IMG/VR virus record: IMGVR_UViG_3300030090_001388
Coordinates: 1 to 31,310 of that record
Length of the DNA: 31,310 bases
Reading direction: 5' to 3' (one strand)
Source of the DNA: a virus
Shown: positions 1-7,063 of the stretch, piece after piece
Numbering within the stretch: position 1 is the stretch's first letter
Layout of the letters: each line of letters begins with the position of its first letter
The notes under the pieces: generated by a model
Told to the model about the DNA's origin: nothing
Seen by the model: only the letters and a program-made list of their open reading frames with translations
The model's database searches: none
Position numbers and translations under genes: made by a program

Positions 1-10
1 TGCACTGACC

Positions 11-724
11 ATGCCTGTTCAGCACCGCAAAACGCCTGAATATGAAAACCCCGTCTGCCAGAATGAAGGATGCGAAAACCCGCGCACACCGCAGGGTAAA
101 ACAAAAAAAGGCAAAACAATCTATAGGTCAATTTGCAACAAATGCTACGGCAAGATACTTAGAAGCAGACCAGCCAGTACCAAAAAAACCCGAATTTGCG
201 CAACTAACGGTTGCGACAATCACGCGCAATATAGTGGCACTAAAAAAAACGGCAGACAGGTATTTCGGGAAACTTGCGGCGAATGTCGTAGCGGGAAACA
301 AGTTGATCAAAGAGATATAAAAACTGATGCGCCATTGAAATACGGGAACACTGTCACAGGGGGCGGTGACGCGCATCATTGGAGAGCCAAATCCGCGTTA
401 AGGTATATTGACTTAGAAAGCGGGATATTTTCGGTTTATGCGACCAGTTGGATAAACAACAAAACCAGCAAGGGTAGATACAGAAACTCAACATTTGCAC
501 TTCTTCACGAACAAGCATTGGATCTTTTCAGAGACGGGGATAGCGTTGGAGAGATCAGGCGGAAGCAGCCAAAGCTATCTCGTACAAAGGGCGAAAATGA
601 ACTTCTAAGCATTGATGGGATACTGGCGCGACTTGTAAAAGCAATTGTCAGGCGCGGAACCGAGCAAGAAAAGTTATGGCTCAAGCAACAAAGAAGGAAC
701 ATTGAGAGGGCGCACCCCAACTAA
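11..724 (+). CDS. Twin zinc-ribbon protein of unknown function (5' end may lie outside window)
   Basis: This 237-residue protein carries two copies of a four-cysteine motif with identical spacing, C-x4-C-x20-C-x2-C, at residues C16/C21/C42/C45 and C63/C68/C89/C92. Each copy contains a basic turn of the type GTKKxGRxxxR between the cysteine pairs, so an internal duplication of a treble-clef or zinc-ribbon module is clear. The remaining C-terminal part (about 101-237) is basic and I do not recognise it. Zinc modules of this kind usually bind nucleic acid, so a DNA-binding or homing-endonuclease-like role is possible but is inference. The reading frame stays open to the first base of the window and no Shine-Dalgarno precedes the ATG at 11, so the true start may be upstream. 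Its TAA stop overlaps the next ATG (TAATG), which indicates coupled translation. Confidence 0.75.
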   Translation: MPVQHRKTPEYENPVCQNEGCENPRTPQGKTKKGKTIYRSICNKCYGKILRSRPASTKKTRICATNGCDNHAQYSGTKKNGRQVFRETCGECRSGKQVDQRDIKTDAPLKYGNTVTGGGDAHHWRAKSALRYIDLESGIFSVYATSWINNKTSKGRYRNSTFALLHEQALDLFRDGDSVGEIRRKQPKLSRTKGENELLSIDGILARLVKAIVRRGTEQEKLWLKQQRRNIERAHPN

Positions 725-1236
725 TGACTAAATTTTTAAAAAAAACACTTGGTTGGTTCAATCAAAAAGACAGCATAAACTCTAGCTGGACTGACAGAGC
801 AAGGCTTGTAGAAATACATACTATTGATGTTTTGGAAGATCCCGTTAGGCCTGAGCTGGATTTGGAATGGAGAAAGGCATTCGGCAGAAAGATATTTGGA
901 CTTCAATGTGAGGATGAAATCCTAGCGGTTGTGTGTTTAGCGTTTACAAACGACGTGCCTCATTCGGTTCGTGAGCTGGATCTCATGAGCAGGGTTAGTC
1001 AATATGAGAAAAATGCAATGATCGCTATCGCCTACACGGTTTGGTCCGAGAAAAAGGGCGCTGGAAAAAAGATAATGGAGGAGGTTATTGAATACGCGAG
1101 AGCAAAGGGCTTTAAAAGGCTGGTAACTTTATCTCCTCTAACCCCAACAGCCACCCATTACCACATCAGAAATGAGGCTAGGCTTATAGGACTTAACGCC
1201 TCTACCCAAAATTTCGAGTACAGGTTAAAAGATTAA
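724..1236 (+). CDS. GNAT-type N-acetyltransferase-like protein
   Basis: The 170-residue product has a GNAT-like acetyl-CoA binding segment at about residues 104-121, with the loop EKKGAGKKI corresponding to the family's R/Q-x-x-G-x-G/A turn followed by a helix. A later KRLVTLSPLTPTATHYHIRN segment fits beta strand 5 and the helix of the fold. Similar small GNAT-like proteins are common in marine phages. The substrate is unknown; it could modify a host protein or a small molecule. It starts on the last base of the previous stop codon (TAATG) and ends the same way into the next gene, so it belongs to a tight plus-strand operon of at least four genes. The N-terminal 50 residues are not clearly part of the GNAT fold. 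Confidence 0.7.
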   Translation: MTKFLKKTLGWFNQKDSINSSWTDRARLVEIHTIDVLEDPVRPELDLEWRKAFGRKIFGLQCEDEILAVVCLAFTNDVPHSVRELDLMSRVSQYEKNAMIAIAYTVWSEKKGAGKKIMEEVIEYARAKGFKRLVTLSPLTPTATHYHIRNEARLIGLNASTQNFEYRLKD

Positions 1237-1673
1237 TGACTTCCAGACCTATATACGAGAAAAGCTCAGATATCTCCAATGAGGAGCTTGTCGCTGAGAA
1301 GCTCTCAAAGATATGGGACTTTGATAGCTGGCAGAGAAATCCTCCACGATATCCAATAGATATTTCTCTAATGAAGGATAGACATATCAAGGCATTCGCG
1401 GAGATCAAATGCAGAAATGTGGACATCGACACCTATAGCACCTATTTACTTTCTGTGGGAAAGGTCATGTCGGCACACTCACTCACAAAGGCTACCGGTC
1501 TTCCGTGTTTTCTGGTTGTTCAATGGATAAACTGCCTTGGCTGGATAGACCTTGAAACAATCGAGCCTTTGTATGTTGGATGGGGAGGACGGATAGACAG
1601 GCGGGACTCCCAAGATATGGAGCCGGTGATGCATTACGATTTAAGCCAGTTTAAACGAGTGGAGAACAAATGA
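1236..1673 (+). CDS. PD-(D/E)XK nuclease-like protein
   Basis: The 145-residue protein has the layout of a small PD-(D/E)XK nuclease. An N-terminal helix with E17 is followed by D42 in the strand PIDISLM and then the E56-x-K58 motif in AEIKCRN. The sequence after it (STYLLSVGKVMSAHSL, then LPCFLVVQW) fits the helix and the last core strand. In phages this fold serves Holliday-junction resolvases, recombination exonucleases and restriction-like enzymes; which applies here cannot be said. It is translationally coupled on both sides (TAATG upstream, ATGA overlap downstream at 1670-1673). The codons for QF-KR near its end contain one copy of the GTTTAAAC palindrome (1649-1656). Confidence 0.65.
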   Translation: MTSRPIYEKSSDISNEELVAEKLSKIWDFDSWQRNPPRYPIDISLMKDRHIKAFAEIKCRNVDIDTYSTYLLSVGKVMSAHSLTKATGLPCFLVVQWINCLGWIDLETIEPLYVGWGGRIDRRDSQDMEPVMHYDLSQFKRVENK

Positions 1674-1918
1674 TATACAAAGATAATCACGTAAACATGG
1701 GCGGTCTGGTTTTGTGCAAAAAACTTCTTTTTTTAGAAACTGCAATTAATTTTGAAAAATCTTATGTTTTTAGATGGCGCAGAGAAGATAAAGTCTACCG
1801 ATCCGACCGAATGTTTAAACTATTAACCTTCATAAAAAAAGCTATTTTCATTCCCCATTGGAATCCAGTTGACATCAAGGAATATAAACATCTAACTGGA
1901 CGTGAATTTCCATCATAG
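1670..1918 (+). CDS. Small protein of unknown function, end of plus-strand operon
   Basis: This is an 82-residue protein that I do not recognise. It is basic and rich in aromatic residues, with no signal peptide or clear transmembrane helix. Its start overlaps the previous gene by four bases (ATGA), which is the main support for its being real. It is the last gene of the plus-strand operon; its TAG stop lies only 14 nt from the end of the convergent cyclase gene. It contains one GTTTAAAC copy (1813-1820) and a second lies just past its stop (1921-1928). No factor-independent terminator is visible after it. Confidence 0.55.
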   Translation: MIYKDNHVNMGGLVLCKKLLFLETAINFEKSYVFRWRREDKVYRSDRMFKLLTFIKKAIFIPHWNPVDIKEYKHLTGREFPS

Positions 1919-1919
1919 T

Positions 1920-1929
1920 CGTTTAAACG
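1920..1929. other. 10-bp palindrome CGTTTAAACG in the convergent junction
   Basis: The 14 nt between the plus-strand operon and the minus-strand cyclase gene hold a perfect 10-bp palindrome, CGTTTAAACG. A second palindrome, ATTTAAAT, follows at 1931-1938 and overlaps the end of the cyclase gene. The stem would be short and AT-rich with no loop and no T-run, so it does not look like a standard bidirectional terminator. It is one of 14 GTTTAAAC copies in the window and the only one outside a coding region, so a protein-binding role is more likely than a hairpin role. Confidence 0.5.
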
Positions 1930-1932
1930 CAT

Positions 1933-3720
1933 TTAAATATTAAGTGTGTAGACTTGCAACGGATCTGACTGACCCTTAACAGTAATGGTCTCAACATAAC
2001 GAACCATGTCAGGAACCTTCTTTGCGGTTGGCTCCCCGATAAGAACAGGAACTTCTCCCCTCTTGATCAGCCCCCTAGTTTTTCCCTCCAATCTGGCGGC
2101 GGTATTTACCGTATGGCCCACCACAGAATAGTCAAAACGCTTTTCTGATCCCATGTTTCCGACCACACAAAGGCCCGTATTGATTCCAATGCCCACGTTT
2201 AAACGCTCTATTCCTTCCTCTTCCAGCTCATCATTCAAGAATTTAAGCGCAATTAGCATGTCTCTGGCGGTACAAACGGCTTTTTCCTCGTGGTCATCAC
2301 AGTCAAGCGGAGCATTCCACAGCAAAAAAAGACAGTCTCCGATGTACTTATCCACTGTTGCTCCATTGTTAAGAGCAACGTCTGTAAGGCTTGTCAGGGC
2401 TTTGTTCATAATCCAGACCAATTTCTGAGGATCGTCCTGTAGGCTCTCAGAGAGCGGTGTGAAGCCGACCAGATCACAGAAGAGGAACGTCATCTCTTTT
2501 GTTTCACCGCCTAACACGAGCTTAGAGGGGTCATCCTGTAGCTGTTTCACCAGATCAGGGGAGACATAGGTCCCGAATTGACCCTTGATCTGCATTTTTA
2601 GCCTGTATTCAGTCAGCATTCTCTGGAAAACCCCTGCACCTCCTACCGTCAGGGCAGAAAGCACCGGTAATGAGGCATCTAACAGCATTCCAAACCTTAA
2701 ATACGCCCAAACTGACGAGATTGCCGTTAGAGAGGAGATCGTAAGAATGCCTATCGCCACCCCATAAACAGGCAGAAAACGCGCTGAAAGCGCAGCTAAG
2801 AGAGCCAAAATCAGTAAGACTAGCGTTTCAGCAGCTAATGACCAGTCTGGTCTGACTGGAGAAGAGCCACTCAGGAGAGTCTCAAGAAGATTAGCTTGAA
2901 TCTGATGCGGGAAGAGCTGACCGATGGGAGTTGGAACCAATGGACTTATTCCTGCTGCTGTTACTCCAACGTAAACAATCTTGTTTTCTACATTCTGTTT
3001 AAACGTTGTGTTCCAATCAATCCAAATCCTGCCTGCCGAATCTGTCTGGATCGTGTCATAGGCTGGAATCCTAACCGCTTCGATCCCTGACTCTCCTGCT
3101 CTGACCTGATAACTGGGATCACCTGCCAGACCTCGCAAAACATCCACAGACAGTGCCGGGTATAGCTGCCCCTGCACATTGATCAGGGTCGGAATTCTCC
3201 TCACCAGACCATCTACTTCGGGCGCTGCATTTACTACGCCGGTTCCTGTGGATGCCTCTTGTAATGCTTGAACATTCGGGAGAATACCGCTGTATTGCAT
3301 CGCATTCTCAAGAACAGGCCCCATCGTGGCTACGCCTATATCCCATCCATCACGCCGGTCCGTGTCTGTGGTAGCTACCGCAGAAAGAAAAGTTGGAATT
3401 TCACGCATACTTAAAGCAAATTCTCCATCCTGAAGAAACCGATCCGGCTCAGGAAAAAGAACAGAATAGACAACAGCAATAGCGCCTCTTTCAGCAAGCT
3501 CAGTGTTTAAACTTGCTAAGTAAGAACGAGGCCAAGGCCACTGACCTTTTTCTTCAAGTGCTGCCTCATCAATGTTGTATAAAGCTATAAGTTCGCTGTC
3601 TCTGTCCTCTTGAGAAGTTAAAAGAACATCAAAGTATTTAAGCCTGATTGTTTCTACGGGCCAAGGATCAAAAACTCTGATTGCAACAACAAAGACAATA
3701 ATAGGAATAAGCAGCTTCAT
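1933..3720 (-). CDS. CHASE2-domain class III adenylate cyclase (membrane sensor)
   Basis: The 595-residue membrane protein has an N-terminal transmembrane helix (about 3-17) and an extracytoplasmic CHASE2 sensor domain (about 25-285) with family features such as QWPWPR, then GVVNAAPEVDGLVRRIP. Three transmembrane helices follow (about 297-314, 318-340 and 349-368), then a cytoplasmic class III cyclase domain (about 405-590). Catalytic residues are intact: metal-binding D416 (FCDLVGFT) and D462 (YIGD), purine-selecting K458 and D530, and transition-state N539 and R543 (VNTAARLEG). The K/D pair predicts ATP rather than GTP as substrate, so it should make cAMP. The length is normal for the family, so it appears functional. 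Its ATG shares a base with the TGA of the preceding phage gene (TGATG), so it is translationally coupled into the late operon. Three GTTTAAAC copies lie within it (2197, 2997, 3505). Confidence 0.92.
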   Translation of the reverse strand: MKLLIPIIVFVVAIRVFDPWPVETIRLKYFDVLLTSQEDRDSELIALYNIDEAALEEKGQWPWPRSYLASLNTELAERGAIAVVYSVLFPEPDRFLQDGEFALSMREIPTFLSAVATTDTDRRDGWDIGVATMGPVLENAMQYSGILPNVQALQEASTGTGVVNAAPEVDGLVRRIPTLINVQGQLYPALSVDVLRGLAGDPSYQVRAGESGIEAVRIPAYDTIQTDSAGRIWIDWNTTFKQNVENKIVYVGVTAAGISPLVPTPIGQLFPHQIQANLLETLLSGSSPVRPDWSLAAETLVLLILALLAALSARFLPVYGVAIGILTISSLTAISSVWAYLRFGMLLDASLPVLSALTVGGAGVFQRMLTEYRLKMQIKGQFGTYVSPDLVKQLQDDPSKLVLGGETKEMTFLFCDLVGFTPLSESLQDDPQKLVWIMNKALTSLTDVALNNGATVDKYIGDCLFLLWNAPLDCDDHEEKAVCTARDMLIALKFLNDELEEEGIERLNVGIGINTGLCVVGNMGSEKRFDYSVVGHTVNTAARLEGKTRGLIKRGEVPVLIGEPTAKKVPDMVRYVETITVKGQSDPLQVYTLNI

Positions 3721-3986
3721 CAGTGAATATCAAATTCCCAACAATGAATCACAGCATTCCACGGAATAATCATTGGAGTATTAAAGATTGTTTCGTCTTT
3801 GTCGTAAAGATCGGTAGCGAGAATGATGCATTCTTCAGTTGAAGCAATGGCATAGCCAATGGTTGAACGGATAACAGGAGATAATTCTGCTATATCCTTA
3901 ATTGGAAAGTCTTTTGCCTCTATCCATGCATCCTCCCAAATAACCTCAGTAATTGGATGCCTGTTTTTATTAACATCTTCTACCAT
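3720..3986 (-). CDS. Small conserved phage-type protein, function unknown
   Basis: The 88-residue acidic protein has the pattern VIWEDAW near the N-terminus, then TIGYAIASTEECIILATDLYD and IIPWNAVIHC. This resembles a small protein often seen in tailed phages in which a 'W-x-D' strand is followed by a 'vGyl..t.d.i.la.s' strand pair and a 'IP...I' end; I know of no assigned function. Its start overlaps the preceding gene by 7 nt, and its stop overlaps the start of the cyclase gene. It marks phage backbone between the curli module and the cyclase. Confidence 0.65.
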   Translation of the reverse strand: MVEDVNKNRHPITEVIWEDAWIEAKDFPIKDIAELSPVIRSTIGYAIASTEECIILATDLYDKDETIFNTPMIIPWNAVIHCWEFDIH

Positions 3987-4285
3987 TTGACTTTATCTGC
4001 CCAATAAGCTGCTGACATTTTACCTTTCTTTATATTCTTACCATGTCTAGCTTTAAAAGATTTGCGTCTAGCTTTTTGTTTTTTTGATTCGCCTTTTTTT
4101 GGCTTACCCGCAGTCTTGACTCCCTGCTGCCCAAACCGAATCGTCTTAACCTTATCGCCTTCTTTAGCAACCACAACGTGAGATTTCTTGGGATGACTGG
4201 GGGTTCTCTTGGGCTTGTTAAAACCAGCAACACCGGCCCTTGCTAAACGCGGGTCTTTTTTGCTCTTACGCTTTTTTTCGGGCAT
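3980..4285 (-). CDS. Basic DUF6321-like phage protein
   Basis: The 101-residue, strongly basic protein contains the segments RLARAGVAGFNKPKRTPSHP, KSHVVVAKEGDKVKTIRFGQ and RRKSFKARHGKNIKKGKMSA, ending AAYWADKVKW. I recognise this as the small basic family listed as DUF6321, which is found widely in phages of aquatic bacteria. Its function is not known; the charge suggests nucleic-acid binding or a virion-associated role. A clear Shine-Dalgarno (AGAGGA) precedes the ATG, and the gene overlaps the upstream one by 20 nt. The family name is from memory and should be checked with a profile search. Confidence 0.8.
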   Translation of the reverse strand: MPEKKRKSKKDPRLARAGVAGFNKPKRTPSHPKKSHVVVAKEGDKVKTIRFGQQGVKTAGKPKKGESKKQKARRKSFKARHGKNIKKGKMSAAYWADKVKW

Positions 4286-4523
4286 TTTTAGTCCTCTTGA
4301 ATGATCTGTTCTTAGACTTGGATGTTACCTTGAGGTTGCTGGCTTTTTTGTTTTTAGGATTACCATCTCTGTGATGCACATCCTTTCCGTCTCCCTTGGA
4401 AACCTTACCCTTCTTCTTCATTGTGGCACGACTAGCGTTCCTAGAAGCACGTCTTTTCTTCTGCTTCTTCTTGCCCTGATAATTGTCGTATTCCTTGCGG
4501 TAATTTCGTTTTTTCTTTGGCAT
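4266..4523 (-). CDS. Small basic HNH-like phage protein
   Basis: The 85-residue protein is dominated by Lys and Arg and carries an HNH-like core, GKDVHHRDGNPKNKKASNLK, at about residues 46-65: two adjacent histidines, then Asn residues and a terminal NL. The core is followed by VTSKSKNRSF. HNH endonucleases use this arrangement, but the protein is very short and lacks visible zinc-binding cysteines, so it may be a reduced DNA-binding relative rather than an active nuclease. The same gene commonly lies beside the DUF6321 gene in marine phages, in my recollection. An AGAGG Shine-Dalgarno is placed normally. It follows the second curlin-like gene by 8 nt. Confidence 0.75.
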   Translation of the reverse strand: MPKKKRNYRKEYDNYQGKKKQKKRRASRNASRATMKKKGKVSKGDGKDVHHRDGNPKNKKASNLKVTSKSKNRSFKRTKNARKKA

Positions 4524-4531
4524 CTTGACCT

Positions 4532-5317
4532 CTAATCAAACTGATTTACTGTAACCGTTTTATTACAGCTTGATGTGCAATCAAGCGTTACTGTGTAATT
4601 CTTTACGTCGGTCCCGGTTTGTGTTGCATTTACTGTGTAATTTCCTTGTTTCACAAGTATATTGCCAACGTGTGCGCCATCACCACTTTGCGTTAAGTTG
4701 ACCGTGGAGTTGTCAGCAGGATTGTTTCTGAATTCAATATCCCCATCCTTTGCGCCGCTGCCTGATTGAGTGATCGTGGCATCATTGTTATTGCAGTTAC
4801 CACAGCTTTTAATATAGGCATTGTGATTACCACTACCTGATTGCGTGGCAGTCCATGTGCTGTCATCCCCAAAGGCATAGAATTTGGCGTAATGATTTCC
4901 GCTCCCGGTCTGACTGATTGTATACACGTTGTCATCGCCAGACATATAAATTTCACCATGCTTATCGTTACCAACCTGAGTAACAGTCATCTCGTTTGAG
5001 TCTTGGTCAGCGTCAATGTAGCCAGTGTTATCGTTACCCGTCTGTGTGATCGTATACTCATTGCCAGTGTGATTGGTGTACTGACTATAGGCTTTAGCTA
5101 AATTATCATCGCCATTCTGGTCAATATCTATTTCGGCACTAGAACAAGTATGGGTTGTAAACGTACCGTTGCTCAATCCGCACCACACACGAGCGGTATT
5201 ACCGGTGCCTATTTGGTCTATGTAAATGCTGGTATTAGTGCCTTTTGTGTCTATTTCCACAGAGTTGTTAGCAGCAAAAACGGAGAAACTAGTTAGACTG
5301 ATTAATATAAATCGCAT
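4532..5317 (-). CDS. Curlin-like amyloid repeat protein (CsgA-like), long form
   Basis: This 261-residue secreted protein has a signal peptide (MRFILISLTSFSVFA) and then about nine to ten imperfect repeats of 20-30 residues with the curlin core Q-x-G-x-[GD]-N, for example QIGTGN (35-40), QTGNDN (92-97), QTGSGN (136-141) and QSGSGN (159-164). E. coli CsgA has five repeats, so this would build a longer beta-solenoid subunit. The start at 5317 is chosen over an in-frame ATG at 5332 because a strong Shine-Dalgarno, GGGGGAGG, sits 5 nt upstream and the signal peptide begins there. It overlaps the fecR-like gene by 29 nt. Unusually for a curlin it holds six cysteines, C46/C58, C172/C175 and C247/C251. 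It is the likely major fibre subunit exported by the CsgG/CsgF pair. Confidence 0.85.
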   Translation of the reverse strand: MRFILISLTSFSVFAANNSVEIDTKGTNTSIYIDQIGTGNTARVWCGLSNGTFTTHTCSSAEIDIDQNGDDNLAKAYSQYTNHTGNEYTITQTGNDNTGYIDADQDSNEMTVTQVGNDKHGEIYMSGDDNVYTISQTGSGNHYAKFYAFGDDSTWTATQSGSGNHNAYIKSCGNCNNNDATITQSGSGAKDGDIEFRNNPADNSTVNLTQSGDGAHVGNILVKQGNYTVNATQTGTDVKNYTVTLDCTSSCNKTVTVNQFD

Positions 5318-6368
5318 TATCGCCTCCCCCATTTACTTCTGCCTGTATCTTCACGCCAGCAGTCATTATATCTATCTTATAGGGAGAGCCTTTGTCTAGT
5401 TCTAGGTCAATCGTATTTTCTACATTTCTTACAAAAAACAAGCTAGGCCCGTCTGTAAAGGTGTACACCTGTAACTGTTGGTCAAAGCCGGGAATCACGC
5501 CTTCAATTTCTACACCATCCATCTCATAGACTTTCGCTTGCTTTCTTGACTCAGAGACTTGAACCAGAAGATCGCCAAGGAAATCGACTGCCAGTAAGTC
5601 AATGTCTAATCGCCCCATATCTTCTTCAAGCGCATCTTCATCGAGTTCGTTGTCTTCCAGCGCATCTTCTTCGAGTAAATCCACATCGAGAATATTAGAA
5701 GCTGTGCCACTTTGCTCGTCCACCGCCTCTTGAATTTCATCGGGAGGGCTGACGATTAACAAGTTATTGAGGAAGTTCATGGTCATCCCTTGGAGAATGA
5801 CCGGCGGGGTAGGGGGAGACTCAGAGACAGTGACCGCAGTCGCCTGCCACGGCTCATTCATAACTACCTCGCCAGCCATTGAAGTGACCACTATTTCGCC
5901 GCTAGCTTCACCATTCTCATCAGGCAACAAGATAACCATCGTCTCGCCAATTTCAGATACATGGGTCGTGAACTCCGTCCCACGAATCGCGACGGTGGCT
6001 ACTGGAGTCCTGATAGAAACATTCTCTCTATTGATACGGCCTAGCGCACCTGTCAAAAATCTAGCCGTTCCAGAGGCCATATTGAGAGCTAGACGAGACT
6101 GTGATGGGTCAGGATCAAACACAAAGTCATCAATAACGATGCTGGAACGCTCAGTCAGGCTTACAGTGCTGTCATCTAGGAATGTAATGGATAACCTGCC
6201 GTTACCAGTTCTGACATTATCCATGCTGGCAATACCAAGCTCTAACGCAGCAACTAAGGAATCATCAGAGTCCTCACGAAGCACCTCACCGATGCCGCGT
6301 AGCTCAGAAATAGATCCAACTTGAGCGTTAGCTACAATCGGCAGGAATATCAGCAGCCACTTACACAT
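5289..6368 (-). CDS. FecR-domain periplasmic protein with curlin-like C-terminus
   Basis: The 359-residue protein has a signal peptide (MCKWLLIFLPIVANA) and a FecR domain at about 50-150, recognised from NVRTGNGRLSITFLDDSTV and SIRTPVATVAIRGTEFT. There is no transmembrane helix after the signal peptide, so it is predicted to be periplasmic or exported rather than a membrane anti-sigma factor. A Leu/Asp/Glu-rich repeat segment lies at 227-258. The last 11 residues, DNAIYINQSN preceded by Gly, resemble the first strand of the neighbouring curlin-like protein (NNSIYLTQSG), which suggests that it docks to or templates the fibre. FecR proteins of this type are commonly encoded beside CHASE2-cyclases in bacteria. 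It overlaps the curlin genes on both sides (19 and 29 nt). Confidence 0.85.
   Translation of the reverse strand: MCKWLLIFLPIVANAQVGSISELRGIGEVLREDSDDSLVAALELGIASMDNVRTGNGRLSITFLDDSTVSLTERSSIVIDDFVFDPDPSQSRLALNMASGTARFLTGALGRINRENVSIRTPVATVAIRGTEFTTHVSEIGETMVILLPDENGEASGEIVVTSMAGEVVMNEPWQATAVTVSESPPTPPVILQGMTMNFLNNLLIVSPPDEIQEAVDEQSGTASNILDVDLLEEDALEDNELDEDALEEDMGRLDIDLLAVDFLGDLLVQVSESRKQAKVYEMDGVEIEGVIPGFDQQLQVYTFTDGPSLFFVRNVENTIDLELDKGSPYKIDIMTAGVKIQAEVNGGGDNAIYINQSN
5323..5330 (-). promoter_or_regulatory. Strong Shine-Dalgarno for the long curlin gene
   Basis: On the minus strand GGGGGAGG is followed by a 5-nt spacer and ATG at 5317. It lies inside the 3' end of the fecR-like gene. It decides the start of the curlin gene, and it is among the strongest ribosome sites in the window, which fits high production of a structural subunit. 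Confidence 0.75.
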
Positions 6369-7063
6369 TGATCAATATCAATTACACCGCCAGTTGTCAC
6401 AGCTATTATGTCAACAATCCCGCTGGTTGATCCAGATGCGTGGGTCTGGTCTATGTCGATATTGTTCGTTGACCCCGTAATGTCTGCCGTGATGCTACTT
6501 GATGCATTTCCGGTCTGAGTTGTATCTATATCGTTACTTGAGCCGTCCACATCCCAGTTATTCACACCACTCACCACCTCACTTACGATGTTGAGATTGT
6601 TGCTCGTTCCGGTCACTACGATGTCTGTATTGCCGCTGGTTGCCGTAGCTGCTGCGCCTTGCGTATAGCTCAATACATTTGAATCGCCGGTAGCAGCAAA
6701 GTCAAAATCAGTGGATTGCACATCACCAGACGCACCTAGCGCCAATGTCTGAGTATTGGAATCACCTGTGCTTCTCAAAGTAAAACTGGCAGAGTTAGCC
6801 TGTGCCGCCGTCATCGCAATAGTGTTGCTATCGCCAATCTGATCTATATCAGCCGTAAGCGAAGTACCTGTAAGAGAGACCCTTGCGCTGGTGGTTCCAA
6901 CCACGTTGGAGTTGCCTATCTGGTCGATATTAAGGGTCAGGGCTGTCGAGCCGCCAGATTGAGTCAGATATATGCTGTTGTTGGCAGCATTAGCTGAAAT
7001 GAAATAGGCAAGTGAATACAAAAGAAACAAGTAAACAAAGCAGCTTTTAATCAGTAATCTCAT
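6350..7063 (-). CDS. Curlin-like repeat protein, short divergent form (possible nucleator)
   Basis: The 237-residue protein starts with a long signal peptide (MRLLIKSCFVYLFLLYSLAY, cleavage near ANA-ANN) and then NNSIYLTQSGG. Repeats of about 23-27 residues follow, with cores QIGNSN (48-53), QIGDSN (75-80), STGDSN (98-103), ATGDSN (124-129), VTGTSN (150-155) and VDGSSN (172-177). The central repeats have lost the glutamine of the curlin consensus, so it may be a nucleator (CsgB-like) or minor subunit rather than the main fibre; that assignment is inference. It ends in a cysteine pair (C233, C237). The start at 7063 is chosen because AAGGAGGT lies 5 nt upstream and the ATG overlaps the csgG stop (ATGA). 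Confidence 0.8.
   Translation of the reverse strand: MRLLIKSCFVYLFLLYSLAYFISANAANNSIYLTQSGGSTALTLNIDQIGNSNVVGTTSARVSLTGTSLTADIDQIGDSNTIAMTAAQANSASFTLRSTGDSNTQTLALGASGDVQSTDFDFAATGDSNVLSYTQGAAATATSGNTDIVVTGTSNNLNIVSEVVSGVNNWDVDGSSNDIDTTQTGNASSSITADITGSTNNIDIDQTHASGSTSGIVDIIAVTTGGVIDIDQCVSGC

Noticed and set aside
1921-1938. Possible bidirectional terminator formed by GTTTAAAC and ATTTAAAT
   Set aside because: The palindromes are short, AT-rich and without loop or T-run; the same octamer occurs 13 more times, mostly in coding regions, so termination is not its general role.
3980-4523. The two small Lys-rich genes as ribosomal or histone-like host proteins
   Set aside because: Their conserved blocks (HHRDGNP core and KSHVVVAKEGDKVKTIRFGQ) match small phage proteins as I know them, not ribosomal or HU-type proteins.
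5767-6324. Long plus-strand open frame opposite the FecR gene
   Set aside because: It is antisense to a gene with a signal peptide and a recognisable FecR domain, lacks a ribosome site, and its protein is low-complexity Ser/Pro/Arg with no motif.
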